Assembly (NCBI RefSeq): GCF_030815985.1
Contig: NZ_JAUSXM010000001.1
Span: forward strand, 2,356,001 to 2,420,000
DNA from: Paenibacillus sp. W2I17
GTDB taxonomy: Bacteria > Bacillota > Bacilli > Paenibacillales > Paenibacillaceae
Direction of reading: 5' to 3'
Length of the DNA: 64,000 nt
Part shown: positions 35,351 to 43,382 of the stretch, one piece after another
How the letters are laid out: each line of letters opens with the position of its first letter
How positions within the stretch are numbered: position 1 is the stretch's first letter
Translations under genes and position numbers: made by a program
The notes under the pieces: generated by a model
Told to the model about the DNA's origin: nothing
The model's input: the letters and a program-made list of their open reading frames with translations, nothing else
Databases searched by the model: none

Positions 35351-35384
35351 ACGCAAAAAAGGAGAGGCACGTAGCCCCTCCTTT
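35351..35384 (-). terminator. Terminator of the YuzB-type gene
   Basis: AAAGGAG-GGC / GCC-CTCCTTT hairpin; leftward it ends in six T. It may also stop the rightward lipoprotein transcript. Confidence 0.75.
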
Positions 35385-35426
35385 CTGATGTGTGGACAGT
35401 TTTCTCCACTCACCTTGTTATATCCT

Positions 35427-35648
35427 TTACTTCACGAACTTTGCGACTTTGGCGAGCACTTCTTCTTCTGTCGGTGCACTGATATACCGACCGTTGATAA
35501 AGACAAATGCTCGTTTCGCGCAAGGACCGCAATAGGATTTGCACCCAATCTTGATCTCCGTGTCTGGAGCCATTTTTTGCAACTTGGGCACAATCGATTT
35601 CAGTCGGACATGATTACACTTTTCGCATACGCGGATATCGTTAGCCAT
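35427..35648 (-). CDS. YuzB family protein (DUF1450)
   Basis: The protein has 73 residues. Two cysteine pairs, CEKCNH at residues 8-13 and CKSYCGPCAKRAFVFINGRYI, match DUF1450 (B. subtilis YuzB) along the whole length. The cysteines suggest metal or iron-sulfur binding with a thioredoxin-like fold. The function is unproven. It follows a HesB-like gene by 21 bases, so the two are probably one transcript. Confidence 0.9.
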   Translation of the reverse strand: MANDIRVCEKCNHVRLKSIVPKLQKMAPDTEIKIGCKSYCGPCAKRAFVFINGRYISAPTEEEVLAKVAKFVK

Positions 35649-35669
35649 GAGTTCCCCTTCTTCGCGCCC

Positions 35670-35972
35670 TTAGTGGTCGCCGTGATTACCTTGGGACGGA
35701 TTCGTAATAACAAATCCCTCTTCCGGGAAGTAGAGGTAATCAATTTTAACACCGTTCAACAAAGGCTGATCATTCGCGAGAATGACATCAATCTCTTTAT
35801 CGGTAGATACAACCGTATCATTTTCTTTTGGTGTGTCGAGATCCAGCCCGTAGTGAGCATGGTCACCATGCGCATGTGTGATGACAACGCGCAGTTTTTT
35901 TCCTTCGTTCTCCGGCTTGTCCAATTCAAGCTTCAATACTTTAGCAGCATTACGCGTAATTTTGCAGTTCAT
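35670..35972 (-). CDS. HesB/IscA-like protein lacking the conserved cysteines
   Basis: The 100-residue protein has the HesB-like strand pattern (ITRNAAKVLKLELDKPENEGKKLRVVITHA, EIDVILANDQPLLNGVKIDYLYFPEEGFVITNP). The three cysteines that bind iron-sulfur in IscA/SufA are absent; only Cys3 remains. The sequence is instead His-rich (HAHGDHAHYG and a C-terminal NHGDH). It groups with YneR-type degenerate members. The ATG at 35972 fits AGGAG spacing better than the one at 35981. Confidence 0.8.
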   Translation of the reverse strand: MNCKITRNAAKVLKLELDKPENEGKKLRVVITHAHGDHAHYGLDLDTPKENDTVVSTDKEIDVILANDQPLLNGVKIDYLYFPEEGFVITNPSQGNHGDH

Positions 35973-36114
35973 TCTCTTCATCTCCTATATTGTAATTGCA
36001 GGTTTCAACAATTTCAGCATTCTTAAACTACAGCATCTATTGTAAAGAAAGTTACCGCTCTTCGCAATAACATTGATGCGAATTCAATGTTAAAATGATC
36101 CATCGGGCCGCAAA

Positions 36115-36372
36115 TTAAGAAGGTGTCCCCTCCTGAAGCACAGGATATTTACGTTCTGCCCGGCTTACAAACCAGTTCATCAGAATCAAAGTCACCCCGA
36201 TATCATCAATGGGCATAAACGGCATTACGTCAGGAAGTACCCAGTATAACAGCGCCGGAATAATAAACAACAGCTTTTCTCCCAAAGGAATCTGCGGAGC
36301 CCGGAGCAGCCGGGGGAGCCTTTTGAAAACTTGTGTCCATCGTTTGAACGACAGCAGTCTTCTCCACTTCAT
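36115..36372 (-). CDS. DUF1232-like small membrane protein
   Basis: This 85-residue protein has a basic N-terminus (MKWRRLLSFKRWTQVFKRLPRLLRAP), then IPLGEKLLFIIPALLYWVLPDVMPFMPIDDIGVTLILMNWF. The pattern of a membrane segment followed by P-D-x-x-P and DD is that of DUF1232 (YkvA). The function is unknown. GGAGGG precedes the ATG at 36372. Confidence 0.75.
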   Translation of the reverse strand: MKWRRLLSFKRWTQVFKRLPRLLRAPQIPLGEKLLFIIPALLYWVLPDVMPFMPIDDIGVTLILMNWFVSRAERKYPVLQEGTPS

Positions 36373-36477
36373 TTGAATCCCTCCGTATAATTGTATATGT
36401 CGCCGAAACGGCACATCCATCATTACCCGTTCAAAAACATTCAGAACGAATGACGTAACATGCCATTATCAAAAATA

Positions 36478-36511
36478 ATAAAAACGGAACGTCGCTCATA
36501 GCGTCCGTTCC
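36478..36511 (-). terminator. Terminator of the LysM/M14 peptidase gene
   Basis: GGAACG (36486-36491) pairs with CGTTCC (36506-36511) with an inner GCT/AGC; leftward it is followed by TTTTT. Confidence 0.78.
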
Positions 36512-36567
36512 TGTTATACGAATGATCTACTGTTAAGTTTCACACCATCATAATTCGGGGTCTTGCC

Positions 36568-37779
36568 TCATTGTCCATTGGATAACAGTTCAGCCAGCAA
36601 CATTCCCACTTCTATACAGATATCATCAAACTGTTCTACGGGAAGCGGATTAACACCCAATCCAACTTCTACCGTGAAGCCCGGTCTACCGAAATCTTGA
36701 ATAAACCAGTCCTTGTATCCGGCATCACTGCCACCGAGCTTCACCGCCTTGTAGCCGGAAGCTTTGGCGAGTCTACGCGACAGCGGTCCACTCTCTCTGG
36801 GTTCCAGATCACGGTAGTTCCAATAGATCTCCTGTCCCTGACTATGCAGGGATACAACCGCATCAAATGTGTGTTGCCGCGTCCACTGCGCAAGCGCCTG
36901 TGCCTCCGGTTCTGTCAATGGCGCTGTCCCTGCATAATCCCTGGGGCCAGGTGAGGTCACACCTCTTCTCGCTGCCTCTTCATCCCAATGGGCTGGAAAT
37001 TGATCATTCAGATCCACCCCTCTGATGTTGGCCTTCCAATGGGTAAAATGTGATCTGTTGGCATTCCAGGCCAACAACTGCTGTGCATGTGGATGCTGAT
37101 TGACCACACCTTCCTGAACCAGTTCGACCCCGTCCGGATTTACCATCGGCACGGCCCAGAGTGTCGTCTCTTGCATCCAGCGTTCTGTCTGGTATTGATG
37201 CCATGTCCTATGCGCACTATACGCCTCGGCATACTCTTCGATAAACTTCATCAGAACTGCTGTTGTCAACCACTCATTCGCATGAACGGAAGCGTTAACA
37301 TGGATATGTCTTGACCCTTGCCCAATACGCAAATAAGGCAGCGACTTCCCCATGACACTTGTTCCAATGGACCCCATCTCGATAAACGGGTATTGATTCT
37401 CCAGCTTGTCTATATCCCTGATTAATTCTCGATAACCATACTCTCCCTGAATCTTCACAATAGTTTTTCCATTCGAAGCCGGAATATGAATACAGCGACC
37501 AACCCAGTCGGTTACATTGGTGATTTCGGGATTGGCTTGGCGCAACTCCTCTTCGCCCAGACCAAATCTGCCTGCAATCTCCCCTACACTTTCTCCGGGC
37601 GGCACAGCGTATCTGCGACCTGTCCCGGGGACAATACGCAGCATCTGACCTGCCAGCAAGTATGGCTGGGAAGCCACTTCCGGGTTCAGTGCGGCAAGAA
37701 ACTCTTTGGTCATATGATGTGCTGACGCAATTCGCGGCAATGTATCTCCCCGCTGAACGATAATCCACTGCAGATCCAT
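36568..37779 (-). CDS. LysM-containing M14 peptidase (gamma-D-glutamyl-diamino acid endopeptidase-like)
   Basis: The protein has 403 residues. Two LysM cell-wall binding repeats occupy roughly residues 1-105 (IVQRGDTLPRIASAHHMTKEFLAALNP and AVPPGESVGEIAGRFGLGEEELRQANPEI). A zinc carboxypeptidase domain follows with ligands in VHANEW and VSLHSQGQ and the catalytic Glu in PGFTVEVGLG. Relatives (endopeptidase I) cut the D-gamma-Glu-diaminopimelate bond of peptidoglycan, often in spores. No signal peptide is present, as in those enzymes. The ATG at 37779 follows AAAGGAGA. Confidence 0.92.
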   Translation of the reverse strand: MDLQWIIVQRGDTLPRIASAHHMTKEFLAALNPEVASQPYLLAGQMLRIVPGTGRRYAVPPGESVGEIAGRFGLGEEELRQANPEITNVTDWVGRCIHIPASNGKTIVKIQGEYGYRELIRDIDKLENQYPFIEMGSIGTSVMGKSLPYLRIGQGSRHIHVNASVHANEWLTTAVLMKFIEEYAEAYSAHRTWHQYQTERWMQETTLWAVPMVNPDGVELVQEGVVNQHPHAQQLLAWNANRSHFTHWKANIRGVDLNDQFPAHWDEEAARRGVTSPGPRDYAGTAPLTEPEAQALAQWTRQHTFDAVVSLHSQGQEIYWNYRDLEPRESGPLSRRLAKASGYKAVKLGGSDAGYKDWFIQDFGRPGFTVEVGLGVNPLPVEQFDDICIEVGMLLAELLSNGQ

Positions 37780-37920
37780 GTTGTTCTCCTTTCCACAGGA
37801 AAAGACAGGTCTCCTGTCCAGTTCTGACCGATTTCGTGTCTGTAACATATGTATGCAGGTCAGGTTGTCCGTCATGTGACATGAATCATGTTTATCTCCT
37901 GTTAATGCATAATGACGACA

Positions 37921-37949
37921 AAAAATCCCGGAACTTCACAGTTCCGGGA
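37921..37949 (-). terminator. Terminator of murI
   Basis: TCCCGGAAC (37926-37934) pairs with GTTCCGGGA and leftward is followed by TTTTTT. Confidence 0.93.
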
Positions 37950-38007
37950 TAGTCCACAACCAAAATACATTAATTAAAAGTCTTATTCATGCATATTTTG
38001 AGTATAA

Positions 38008-38823
38008 CTATGATAATTGCGTTACCTGCCAGACAACAGGGGTCTTGGAGATCTGCTCCCCCAACCATCGGCGGGTGATATTCTGGAACATTCGCGGGTC
38101 ACCCGTGCAGAAAAATTGATGCACCGGAGTCTCATCCCCACTGGCCAGCTTTCGCTTATCATATAAAATCGTACTGATTTCACGTGCCGTTTCATCTGCT
38201 GAACTGATTAACTTTACTTCCTGTCCCATAACTTCCTGAATCGTGTCCATGAGAAAGGGATAATGCGTACAACCCAGAATAAGACAATCAATTGGCTGTT
38301 GTTTGATCTCGCCCAATGATTGTTCCACCGTATGTGTCGTGTGCTCGGAACGAAATTCACCTTGTTCCACCAACGGCACCAGCGCCGGACAAGCTTGACT
38401 GACCACATCAATATAGGGGGACAACTGTTTGAGTGCCGATGTATAAGCCCCACTACCTATGGTACCCGTGGTACCAATCACACCAATACGCCCTGTACGT
38501 GTCGCTGTGATTGCGGCCCGCGCACCCGGATGTATAACACCAATGACAGGCACATTCACCTTGGCACGGATATACTCCAGCGCGGCTGCTGTTGCTGTGT
38601 TACAGGCGATAACGATAACCTTCGGATCGAACTGGATCAAGAAATCAACGATTTGTTCCGTAAATTGTTTTACTTGTTCGGACGAACGGGGTCCGTACGG
38701 TGTCCGGGCAGTATCCCCAAAATAAATGATCTTTTCCCGCGGGAGCTGACGCATCACTTCCTTGGCGACGGTCAATCCCCCCACACCGGAGTCTAATATA
38801 GCGATTGCTTGCTGCACGAACAC
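38008..38823 (-). CDS. murI: Glutamate racemase
   Basis: This 271-residue enzyme makes D-glutamate for peptidoglycan. It starts VFVQQAIAILDSGVGGLTVAKE; the two catalytic cysteines lie in VIACNTATAAALE and LILGCTHYPFL. A GTG at 38823 with AAGGA upstream gives the usual family length; the frame continues 27 codons further up without a ribosome site. It is monocistronic with a clear terminator. Confidence 0.95.
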   Translation of the reverse strand: MFVQQAIAILDSGVGGLTVAKEVMRQLPREKIIYFGDTARTPYGPRSSEQVKQFTEQIVDFLIQFDPKVIVIACNTATAAALEYIRAKVNVPVIGVIHPGARAAITATRTGRIGVIGTTGTIGSGAYTSALKQLSPYIDVVSQACPALVPLVEQGEFRSEHTTHTVEQSLGEIKQQPIDCLILGCTHYPFLMDTIQEVMGQEVKLISSADETAREISTILYDKRKLASGDETPVHQFFCTGDPRMFQNITRRWLGEQISKTPVVWQVTQLS

Positions 38824-38988
38824 ACCGCTTCCTTCTTCATTGAATTGGTTCTCAAAACGATTGTTTCTCAGAGCTTTCTTCCTACCGTATGAACATTCCG
38901 GCAAAAAGGTACCTACATCTTACCCGATTTCATCGCAGGGTTCAAATTAAATCCACGTGCTACGTCATCTATGTGTGGACACGCAACA

Positions 38989-39024
38989 AAGCAGGCTCTC
39001 CTCTAAATAGAGGAAAGCCTGCTT
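38989..39024. terminator. Terminator of the YtxH gene
   Basis: AAGCAGGCT-C-TCCTCT pairs with AGAGGA-A-AGCCTGCTT over 15 bp; the T run leftward is short. Confidence 0.75.
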
Positions 39025-39036
39025 ATCAAGCTTTGC

Positions 39037-39414
39037 TTAGTTGTCGTCCTTGGACTCATCCGCAGGAAGCTTCGCTACGATATCAATTCCGGGTTCATCC
39101 ACTGTTTTATCGATATCGTTATCAACAATGGCTGCCGATATGCGAATTTCTTTCCCTTCAGCGCAATTGCGCCAGGATTGAATATCCTGAATCACGACAT
39201 CTGCGGTCTCTTTAACTTTGGATACGATCTGCGAACTCTGTTCTCCCACGATACCAGCCAGTTCCTGACCTTTCTCCGATACCTGACGAGCACCTTCTGT
39301 AATATCCTGACGAAGTTCACGTCCCGATTTCGGCGCCAGCAATAATGCCGTTACTGAACCAACCACGGAGCCAATAAGAGCTCCCCACAACAAACTTTTG
39401 TTAGAATCCTTCAC
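39037..39414 (-). CDS. YtxH domain protein
   Basis: This 125-residue protein starts MKDSNKSLLWGALIGSVVGSVTALLLAPKSGRELRQDI, the diagnostic YtxH membrane helix plus LAPKSGRELR motif. A helical amphipathic region and an acidic tail follow. YtxH proteins are linked to general stress in Bacillales; the precise role is unknown. The start is GTG with GGGAGA upstream. Confidence 0.9.
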   Translation of the reverse strand: MKDSNKSLLWGALIGSVVGSVTALLLAPKSGRELRQDITEGARQVSEKGQELAGIVGEQSSQIVSKVKETADVVIQDIQSWRNCAEGKEIRISAAIVDNDIDKTVDEPGIDIVAKLPADESKDDN

Positions 39415-39599
39415 GTCACATCTCTCCCTTTACTATTGTTTAAGTACCGGACTAGAAGCAACGGTCTGTCGCTCAGCCATCCGGGCGAATGCCTACTCTG
39501 TTGATGCATTATAAGCAGCACAGGCTTGACTTGACACTCCAGATGTTAAAAATAATCTGAACGCCCTTTTTGAATGGATGCAAATGACTTGGCTTAAAC

Positions 39600-40514
39600 T
39601 CAGTTCTGACGAGCCGGCTCGAGATCAGCCGCGGCATGCTCATCCCCCGGGTCCAAATCAATCACATATCGTCCAGGTGCAATTAATGCCGCCTGATGTT
39701 CACAACGCCAGCGACGTCCACCTGAAGAACCCAGCGTCTGTCCATCTTGCAGAACATCCCCCTGATCAAATATGTAATACGCTGCACCCAGTAAGGTCTG
39801 AGCCACCGTATCCGGATCAAGACCGACGAAATGACACTGGACATCAGGTACACCCAGCGCAGATAATCCCACGGTATCCATGACCAACCCGCGTTGTTCC
39901 TCTGTACCTCCGGCTTGATACATTCGAACGTTCATGGCTGCATACAAATGTTCCTCACGTTCCTGAGCTTGCGTATATGCTTCCGGTTCAACGAGCTTAT
40001 CACTGCCATACCAATACAGCGCGTCACAGGTCAAACTCTCCATGATTGCCAGTACAGTCTTCTGAAACAGTTCCAGGCGCTGCTTACGAGGCATGGCTGC
40101 CGTGAACATATCATGTATCCGGATGGAGTACCGCGAAGATTCTACAACCTGTCCCACTTCCGGCCAATGCCATGCTTGTTGCAGAGCACCGCCAAAGCGA
40201 GCACGATCTGCGATTTCATTCACAGGAAGCATGCAAGTCTGAGCAGGGATATCCCCTTCCTGAAAGGATACCTTATGGTCCAGATGATAGAAGACGAGCA
40301 TCTCATGCATTTGCCCTCCGCTCTCTTGTTTCACATCCAGTCGGACTTGTCCTGTATGACGAATCATAGCTTCCTGCAAACGCAGGCGATCCACCTCTGG
40401 ACGTTCCCGGAACAAGAGTTCAACCATATACACCGGATGGAATCCGGAAGGTATTTCATTCGTTTCGTTGCTTTCAGTATTTACTTCATTGAATTCTTTT
40501 GATTCATTTGTCAT
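39600..40514 (-). CDS. DUF4261 domain protein
   Basis: This 304-residue soluble protein carries a C-terminal domain (GLVMDTVGLSALGVPDVQCHFVGLDPDTVAQTLLGAAYYIFDQGDVLQDGQTLG) that matches the DUF4261 pattern. The N-terminal 25 residues are polar and Asn/Glu-rich (MTNESKEFNEVNTESNETNE). The function is unknown. GAGGGA precedes the ATG at 40514. The gene ahead (YutE-like) ends 11 bases upstream, so the two form an operon. Confidence 0.85.
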   Translation of the reverse strand: MTNESKEFNEVNTESNETNEIPSGFHPVYMVELLFRERPEVDRLRLQEAMIRHTGQVRLDVKQESGGQMHEMLVFYHLDHKVSFQEGDIPAQTCMLPVNEIADRARFGGALQQAWHWPEVGQVVESSRYSIRIHDMFTAAMPRKQRLELFQKTVLAIMESLTCDALYWYGSDKLVEPEAYTQAQEREEHLYAAMNVRMYQAGGTEEQRGLVMDTVGLSALGVPDVQCHFVGLDPDTVAQTLLGAAYYIFDQGDVLQDGQTLGSSGGRRWRCEHQAALIAPGRYVIDLDPGDEHAAADLEPARQN

Positions 40515-40524
40515 GCGATTTCCC

Positions 40525-40986
40525 TCATTCCTTACGCTGTCCCTCGGCCTGTGCCGTATTGAAAGGACCAAGTTCTGTTTCCACGTAGGCGCTAACCTGA
40601 GTAGTAAAATGTTCAAGTATACTCGGCAACTCTACGCTAAGTGGATGGAGCTCAGACCGCTCCCAACTGTAATAATCCTGCACCAGTGGTTTGCGTAACG
40701 TGACAAGCTGACGCAATATCTCATAGGTCGGATTATCAAAAACCTTTTCTTCATAATTAATCTGAATAATATCATCATAACTGCTCGCATCTCTCATGAT
40801 GAAACCGTCAATCAGATAACTTCCCACATCGGTAACAATCTCGATCGCCAGGTGAAGACAACGTTCCTGTACCATCCCAAGCATGAGACTGCCGTCCCAA
40901 GCCTCTGCTGCCCCGCGAAGTCCTTCAGCTACTTCCGGTACAGCAGCAAGCCGGCGGGCAATCTGTTCTCTGTTCACATAATACAT
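40525..40986 (-). CDS. YutE-like DUF86/HepT-family protein
   Basis: This 153-residue helical protein shows the family signatures HLAIEIVTDVGSYLIDGFIMRDASSYDDIIQ and LRQLVTLRKPLVQDYYSW. The catalytic RX4-HXY motif of HepT toxins is altered here to R-KPLV-Q-D-Y, so RNase or nucleotidyl-acceptor activity is doubtful. No MntA-type partner is nearby. GGGAAGTGA lies ahead of the ATG. Confidence 0.85.
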   Translation of the reverse strand: MYYVNREQIARRLAAVPEVAEGLRGAAEAWDGSLMLGMVQERCLHLAIEIVTDVGSYLIDGFIMRDASSYDDIIQINYEEKVFDNPTYEILRQLVTLRKPLVQDYYSWERSELHPLSVELPSILEHFTTQVSAYVETELGPFNTAQAEGQRKE

Positions 40987-41009
40987 TCGTTCACTTCCCG
41001 TTCAGTGAG

Positions 41010-41120
41010 TTATCGGTTCCGTTTCCCTCTTCGCTTAAGCCAGAATATCATCACAGGACAAGCGATTAGAAACACAACAAAAATATATAGGAATTCCATA
41101 ACGTCTCTTAAATCGCTCAT
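41010..41120 (-). CDS. 36-residue single-span membrane microprotein
   Basis: The ATG at 41118-41120 opens a frame of 36 residues: MSDLRDVMEFLYIFVVFLIA, then CPVMIFWLKRRGKRNR and TAA. AAGGGGAC lies about eight bases upstream. It has one hydrophobic helix (residues 9-29) and a strongly basic cytoplasmic tail. It sits between the Dabb gene and the YutE-like gene on the same strand. The function is unknown. Confidence 0.6.
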   Translation of the reverse strand: MSDLRDVMEFLYIFVVFLIACPVMIFWLKRRGKRNR

Positions 41121-41159
41121 GCAGAGTCCCCTTTATCTCAACGTAGTTTGAATGACAGA

Positions 41160-41447
41160 TCAGATTTCGTAGTCCACTGCAATTGACTGTTCTCTGACTT
41201 CGTTCATATACTTGATAACTTCCTGATGAAGCGGGTGTACCTGATACGCCTGGAGATCCTCCAGTGACGCAAACTCCGCCGTGAGTGAAATGTCGAACGA
41301 TCTCTCCGAGCGAAGCACATCAATCCCGATTTCAAGTGAAACTAGGACATCAATTTTACCTTCCAGATTGCGAAGCACCTGGGCTGCAGCTTCAATACTT
41401 TCTGCTGAGCGATCTTTCATTTTGAACAGGACAATATGTTTTATCAT
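41160..41447 (-). CDS. Stress-responsive alpha/beta-barrel (Dabb) domain protein
   Basis: This 95-residue protein starts MIKHIVLFKMKDRSAESIEAAAQVLRNLEGKI and ends with VHPLHQEVIKYMNEVREQSIAVDYEI, the pattern of the dimeric Dabb barrel. Known members range from stress proteins to polyketide cyclases. The ATG at 41447 follows GAGGTG. Two AGAGAACGTT repeats lie in its upstream region. Confidence 0.88.
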   Translation of the reverse strand: MIKHIVLFKMKDRSAESIEAAAQVLRNLEGKIDVLVSLEIGIDVLRSERSFDISLTAEFASLEDLQAYQVHPLHQEVIKYMNEVREQSIAVDYEI

Positions 41448-41515
41448 CTGGGCAAGCACCTCGTTTAATATAATAGTAGAAATGAATGAATTTTCATGTA
41501 TCCAAAATATATCAT

Positions 41516-41555
41516 AACGTTCTCTATTACGAAAGGATACTTGGAAACGTTCTCT
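41516..41555 (-). repeat. Direct repeat AGAGAACGTT upstream of the Dabb gene
   Basis: Two identical ten-base copies (41516-41525 and 41546-41555, given here on the minus strand) are exactly 30 bases apart, just upstream of TATGAT/TATATT -10-like sequences. They could be binding sites for a regulator. Confidence 0.45.
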
Positions 41556-41561
41556 TGATAA

Positions 41562-41599
41562 GAAAAACTAATCCGAACCGTTTCCTTTCGATTCGGATT
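41562..41599 (-). terminator. Terminator overlapping the 3' end of the holin gene
   Basis: AATCCGAA (41570-41577) pairs with TTCGGATT (41592-41599) and leftward is followed by AGTTTTTCTT. The right arm lies within the last codons of the gene. Confidence 0.6.
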
Positions 41600-42116
41600 T
41601 CTTTTGCGATCCATCCTCCGTCTGTTTCGCTGAGTCATCCTGCAAAGTTTGTCCTGTTTCAGCCTGCTGCTTGATGTTGTCTGGAGTTTGCTGCGGTTTG
41701 GCCCATTCACGATTCATCAGATACTCCTGATCTTCCTGTTTCTTCAACACTGCAATGGCCTGTCTGAGCTTTGCAGGCAATGGAAGACCGATTTTGGCAT
41801 AATTCTCGGTAATCGAAATGAGTTCATTCACCAGATAGAAATAAATAGCTCCGCCTTTGATAAAATCGGTTCCCATGATCAGATCAATTCGGTGGGCAAG
41901 CAAAACAACGGTCAGCATGAGCCCTTTGCGAGCAATCCCCCAGAATCCAATGTTGCTATTCAACCCGGTACCCGTTCTTACCGCCGCTGCCAAACCTGTT
42001 ATATAATCCACAGCCATCGCGACCGCGAGCAGGCTCAGCAACTGATCCCATCCGCCAAAAGCAAACGTAACAAATGCTCCCGAGATGGCAGCAAAGGTAT
42101 TCACAGATAGATTCAC
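41568..42116 (-). CDS. Phage holin family protein (TcdE/Cph1-like), orphan
   Basis: The protein has 182 residues. Hydrophobic segments FAAISGAFVTFAFGG, LLSLLAVAMAVDYITGLAAAV and GLMLTVVLLAHRIDLIMG, the family motif VDYITGLAAAV, and IYFYLVNELISITENYAKIGLPLP match the TcdE/UtxA holin family. A long Gln/Lys/Ser-rich cytoplasmic tail follows. No other phage gene lies near, so it is a chromosomal holin, perhaps for release of wall enzymes or toxins. The start is GTG with GAGAGG upstream. Confidence 0.88.
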   Translation of the reverse strand: MNLSVNTFAAISGAFVTFAFGGWDQLLSLLAVAMAVDYITGLAAAVRTGTGLNSNIGFWGIARKGLMLTVVLLAHRIDLIMGTDFIKGGAIYFYLVNELISITENYAKIGLPLPAKLRQAIAVLKKQEDQEYLMNREWAKPQQTPDNIKQQAETGQTLQDDSAKQTEDGSQKKSESKGNGSD

Positions 42117-42185
42117 GTCCCTCACCTCTCCCTTACACTTGAGTATCATACAATATATGTAAAAGTGAGAGATTTGACAGGTCAC

Positions 42186-42564
42186 ATGTCATGCTGAACA
42201 CGCGGATTTATCATTTCAGATTTGTGCACATCCTCTTCGCAACAGGGGAACGAAAATCACATACTTTTGGGGAATTCAGGGAAATAAACCGCATCATATC
42301 AACAAAAAATAGATAAAAGTTCTTTAGACCTAATAATAAGTAATTAGAACTATATTATTTTTATTCCTGTTCAATTTCTCCCCTCATTTTTAGTGAAACA
42401 TTGTAATCTAGGAATATACTAGGATGTGAATTGCGCATGGTCTAGTTCGTAGTTCCCTCTTTATCATGAATTGACGCATTGACGCATTTGTAACCGGTAA
42501 ACCCGGCACTTGAAAGTACCCCGTTGTTTATTGTAGTATTTGGTTAAAAAAAATCGGAGGAAAT
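42186..42564. other. Gene-free control region before the tandem-HTH gene
   Basis: No gene is supported here. It contains a tandem TTGACGCA-TTGACGCA (about 42473-42488), which supplies two overlapping -35-like boxes, and an inverted repeat AGTTCT/AGAACT at about 42318-42351. CGGAGG precedes the next ATG. Confidence 0.45.
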
Positions 42565-43161
42565 ATGCCTAATCAACCAGAACAACATTCCATCCAGGCG
42601 TGGTCTCTGATCAACCGTAAATACTTGGGAAAAGGCGTCCGTGTTAAACGATTCCGAAAACCGACACGCTGTCAAATCCGCAATCGTGTTCTTCTTGCCG
42701 TGCTGATGGCCAATGATATCAAGTTGTCCCAGCTTGCTGAAGACCTCTCCATCTCTTCACGCAGTGTCAGTGCGTGGGTATATGAAGGACGGATACCCGG
42801 CAGTACCAATTTGGACAAGACTTGCCAATTACTCGGCTACCCACGTCATATTCTCTTCAATGAAGAAGTTGTGCGTAATAGCCCTGTTATATGTCAACCC
42901 GAGTCATCTCGCTTCATGAAGCGTACGGTGACCCGTTCTCCGGTTAGTAACCGTATTTTGACAGGCTTGTGTATGGTCCATGATTTGTCGGTGACAGATG
43001 TCAGCCACTGGATCGGGGTTCATCCCGGCACTTTCCGCAAATGGCTGCATCAGGGAACACTGCCTTCTGCTGCGTTTCAGGAACAAGCGGAGCAATTTTT
43101 CCGTATCCCGAAAACTATTTTGTTCGCAGATGTCATCTTGAAAGATCGTCGCAACAACTAA
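42565..43161 (+). CDS. Protein with two tandem helix-turn-helix domains
   Basis: The protein has 198 residues. It is made of two copies of a 64-residue unit: residues 40-103 (NRVLLAVLMANDIKLSQLAED...FNEEVV) and 129-192 (NRILTGLCMVHDLSVTDVSHW...ADVIL). Each unit holds an HTH_3-like fold ending in a P-x-x-ILF signature. The N-terminal arm is basic (RKYLGKGVRVKRFRKPTR). It is likely a DNA-binding regulator that grips two half-sites as a single chain. CGGAGG precedes the ATG and a terminator follows. I do not recognise a named family. Confidence 0.8.
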   Translation: MPNQPEQHSIQAWSLINRKYLGKGVRVKRFRKPTRCQIRNRVLLAVLMANDIKLSQLAEDLSISSRSVSAWVYEGRIPGSTNLDKTCQLLGYPRHILFNEEVVRNSPVICQPESSRFMKRTVTRSPVSNRILTGLCMVHDLSVTDVSHWIGVHPGTFRKWLHQGTLPSAAFQEQAEQFFRIPKTILFADVILKDRRNN

Positions 43162-43175
43162 ATAAGCGAACAGCC

Positions 43176-43216
43176 AAAAGGCTCTGATCTCCTCTTAGGA
43201 GGCCAGAGCCTTTTTA
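43176..43216 (+). terminator. Terminator after the tandem-HTH gene
   Basis: AAAAGGCTCTG pairs with CAGAGCCTTTTT with an inner CTCCT/AGGAG helix; T run follows. Confidence 0.92.
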
Positions 43217-43382
43217 AAATGAAATGCATACCTTCTCTCTCGGACTTGAAGCACTGTTCTGGCTATTCCATCAGAAATGTCAGATAACCTACCCTTTTTC
43301 GCCTTTTGCACCCAAGGAGAGCCATCACAGCCCGCTACAAGCTAAGTTTATGCATTTCATCATGACCATTCTCTCTAAAAGG

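Noticed and set aside
37295..37882. 195-codon leftward frame inside the M14 peptidase
   Set aside because: It overlaps the LysM and peptidase frame, is rich in Cys/Arg/Ser as shadow frames are, and has no ribosome site.
40525..40986. HepT/MntA toxin-antitoxin pair
   Set aside because: No nucleotidyltransferase partner is adjacent and the RX4-HXY motif is broken.
41568..42116. Prophage marked by the holin
   Set aside because: No integrase, terminase, capsid, tail or endolysin gene is in the window, and base composition does not change around it.
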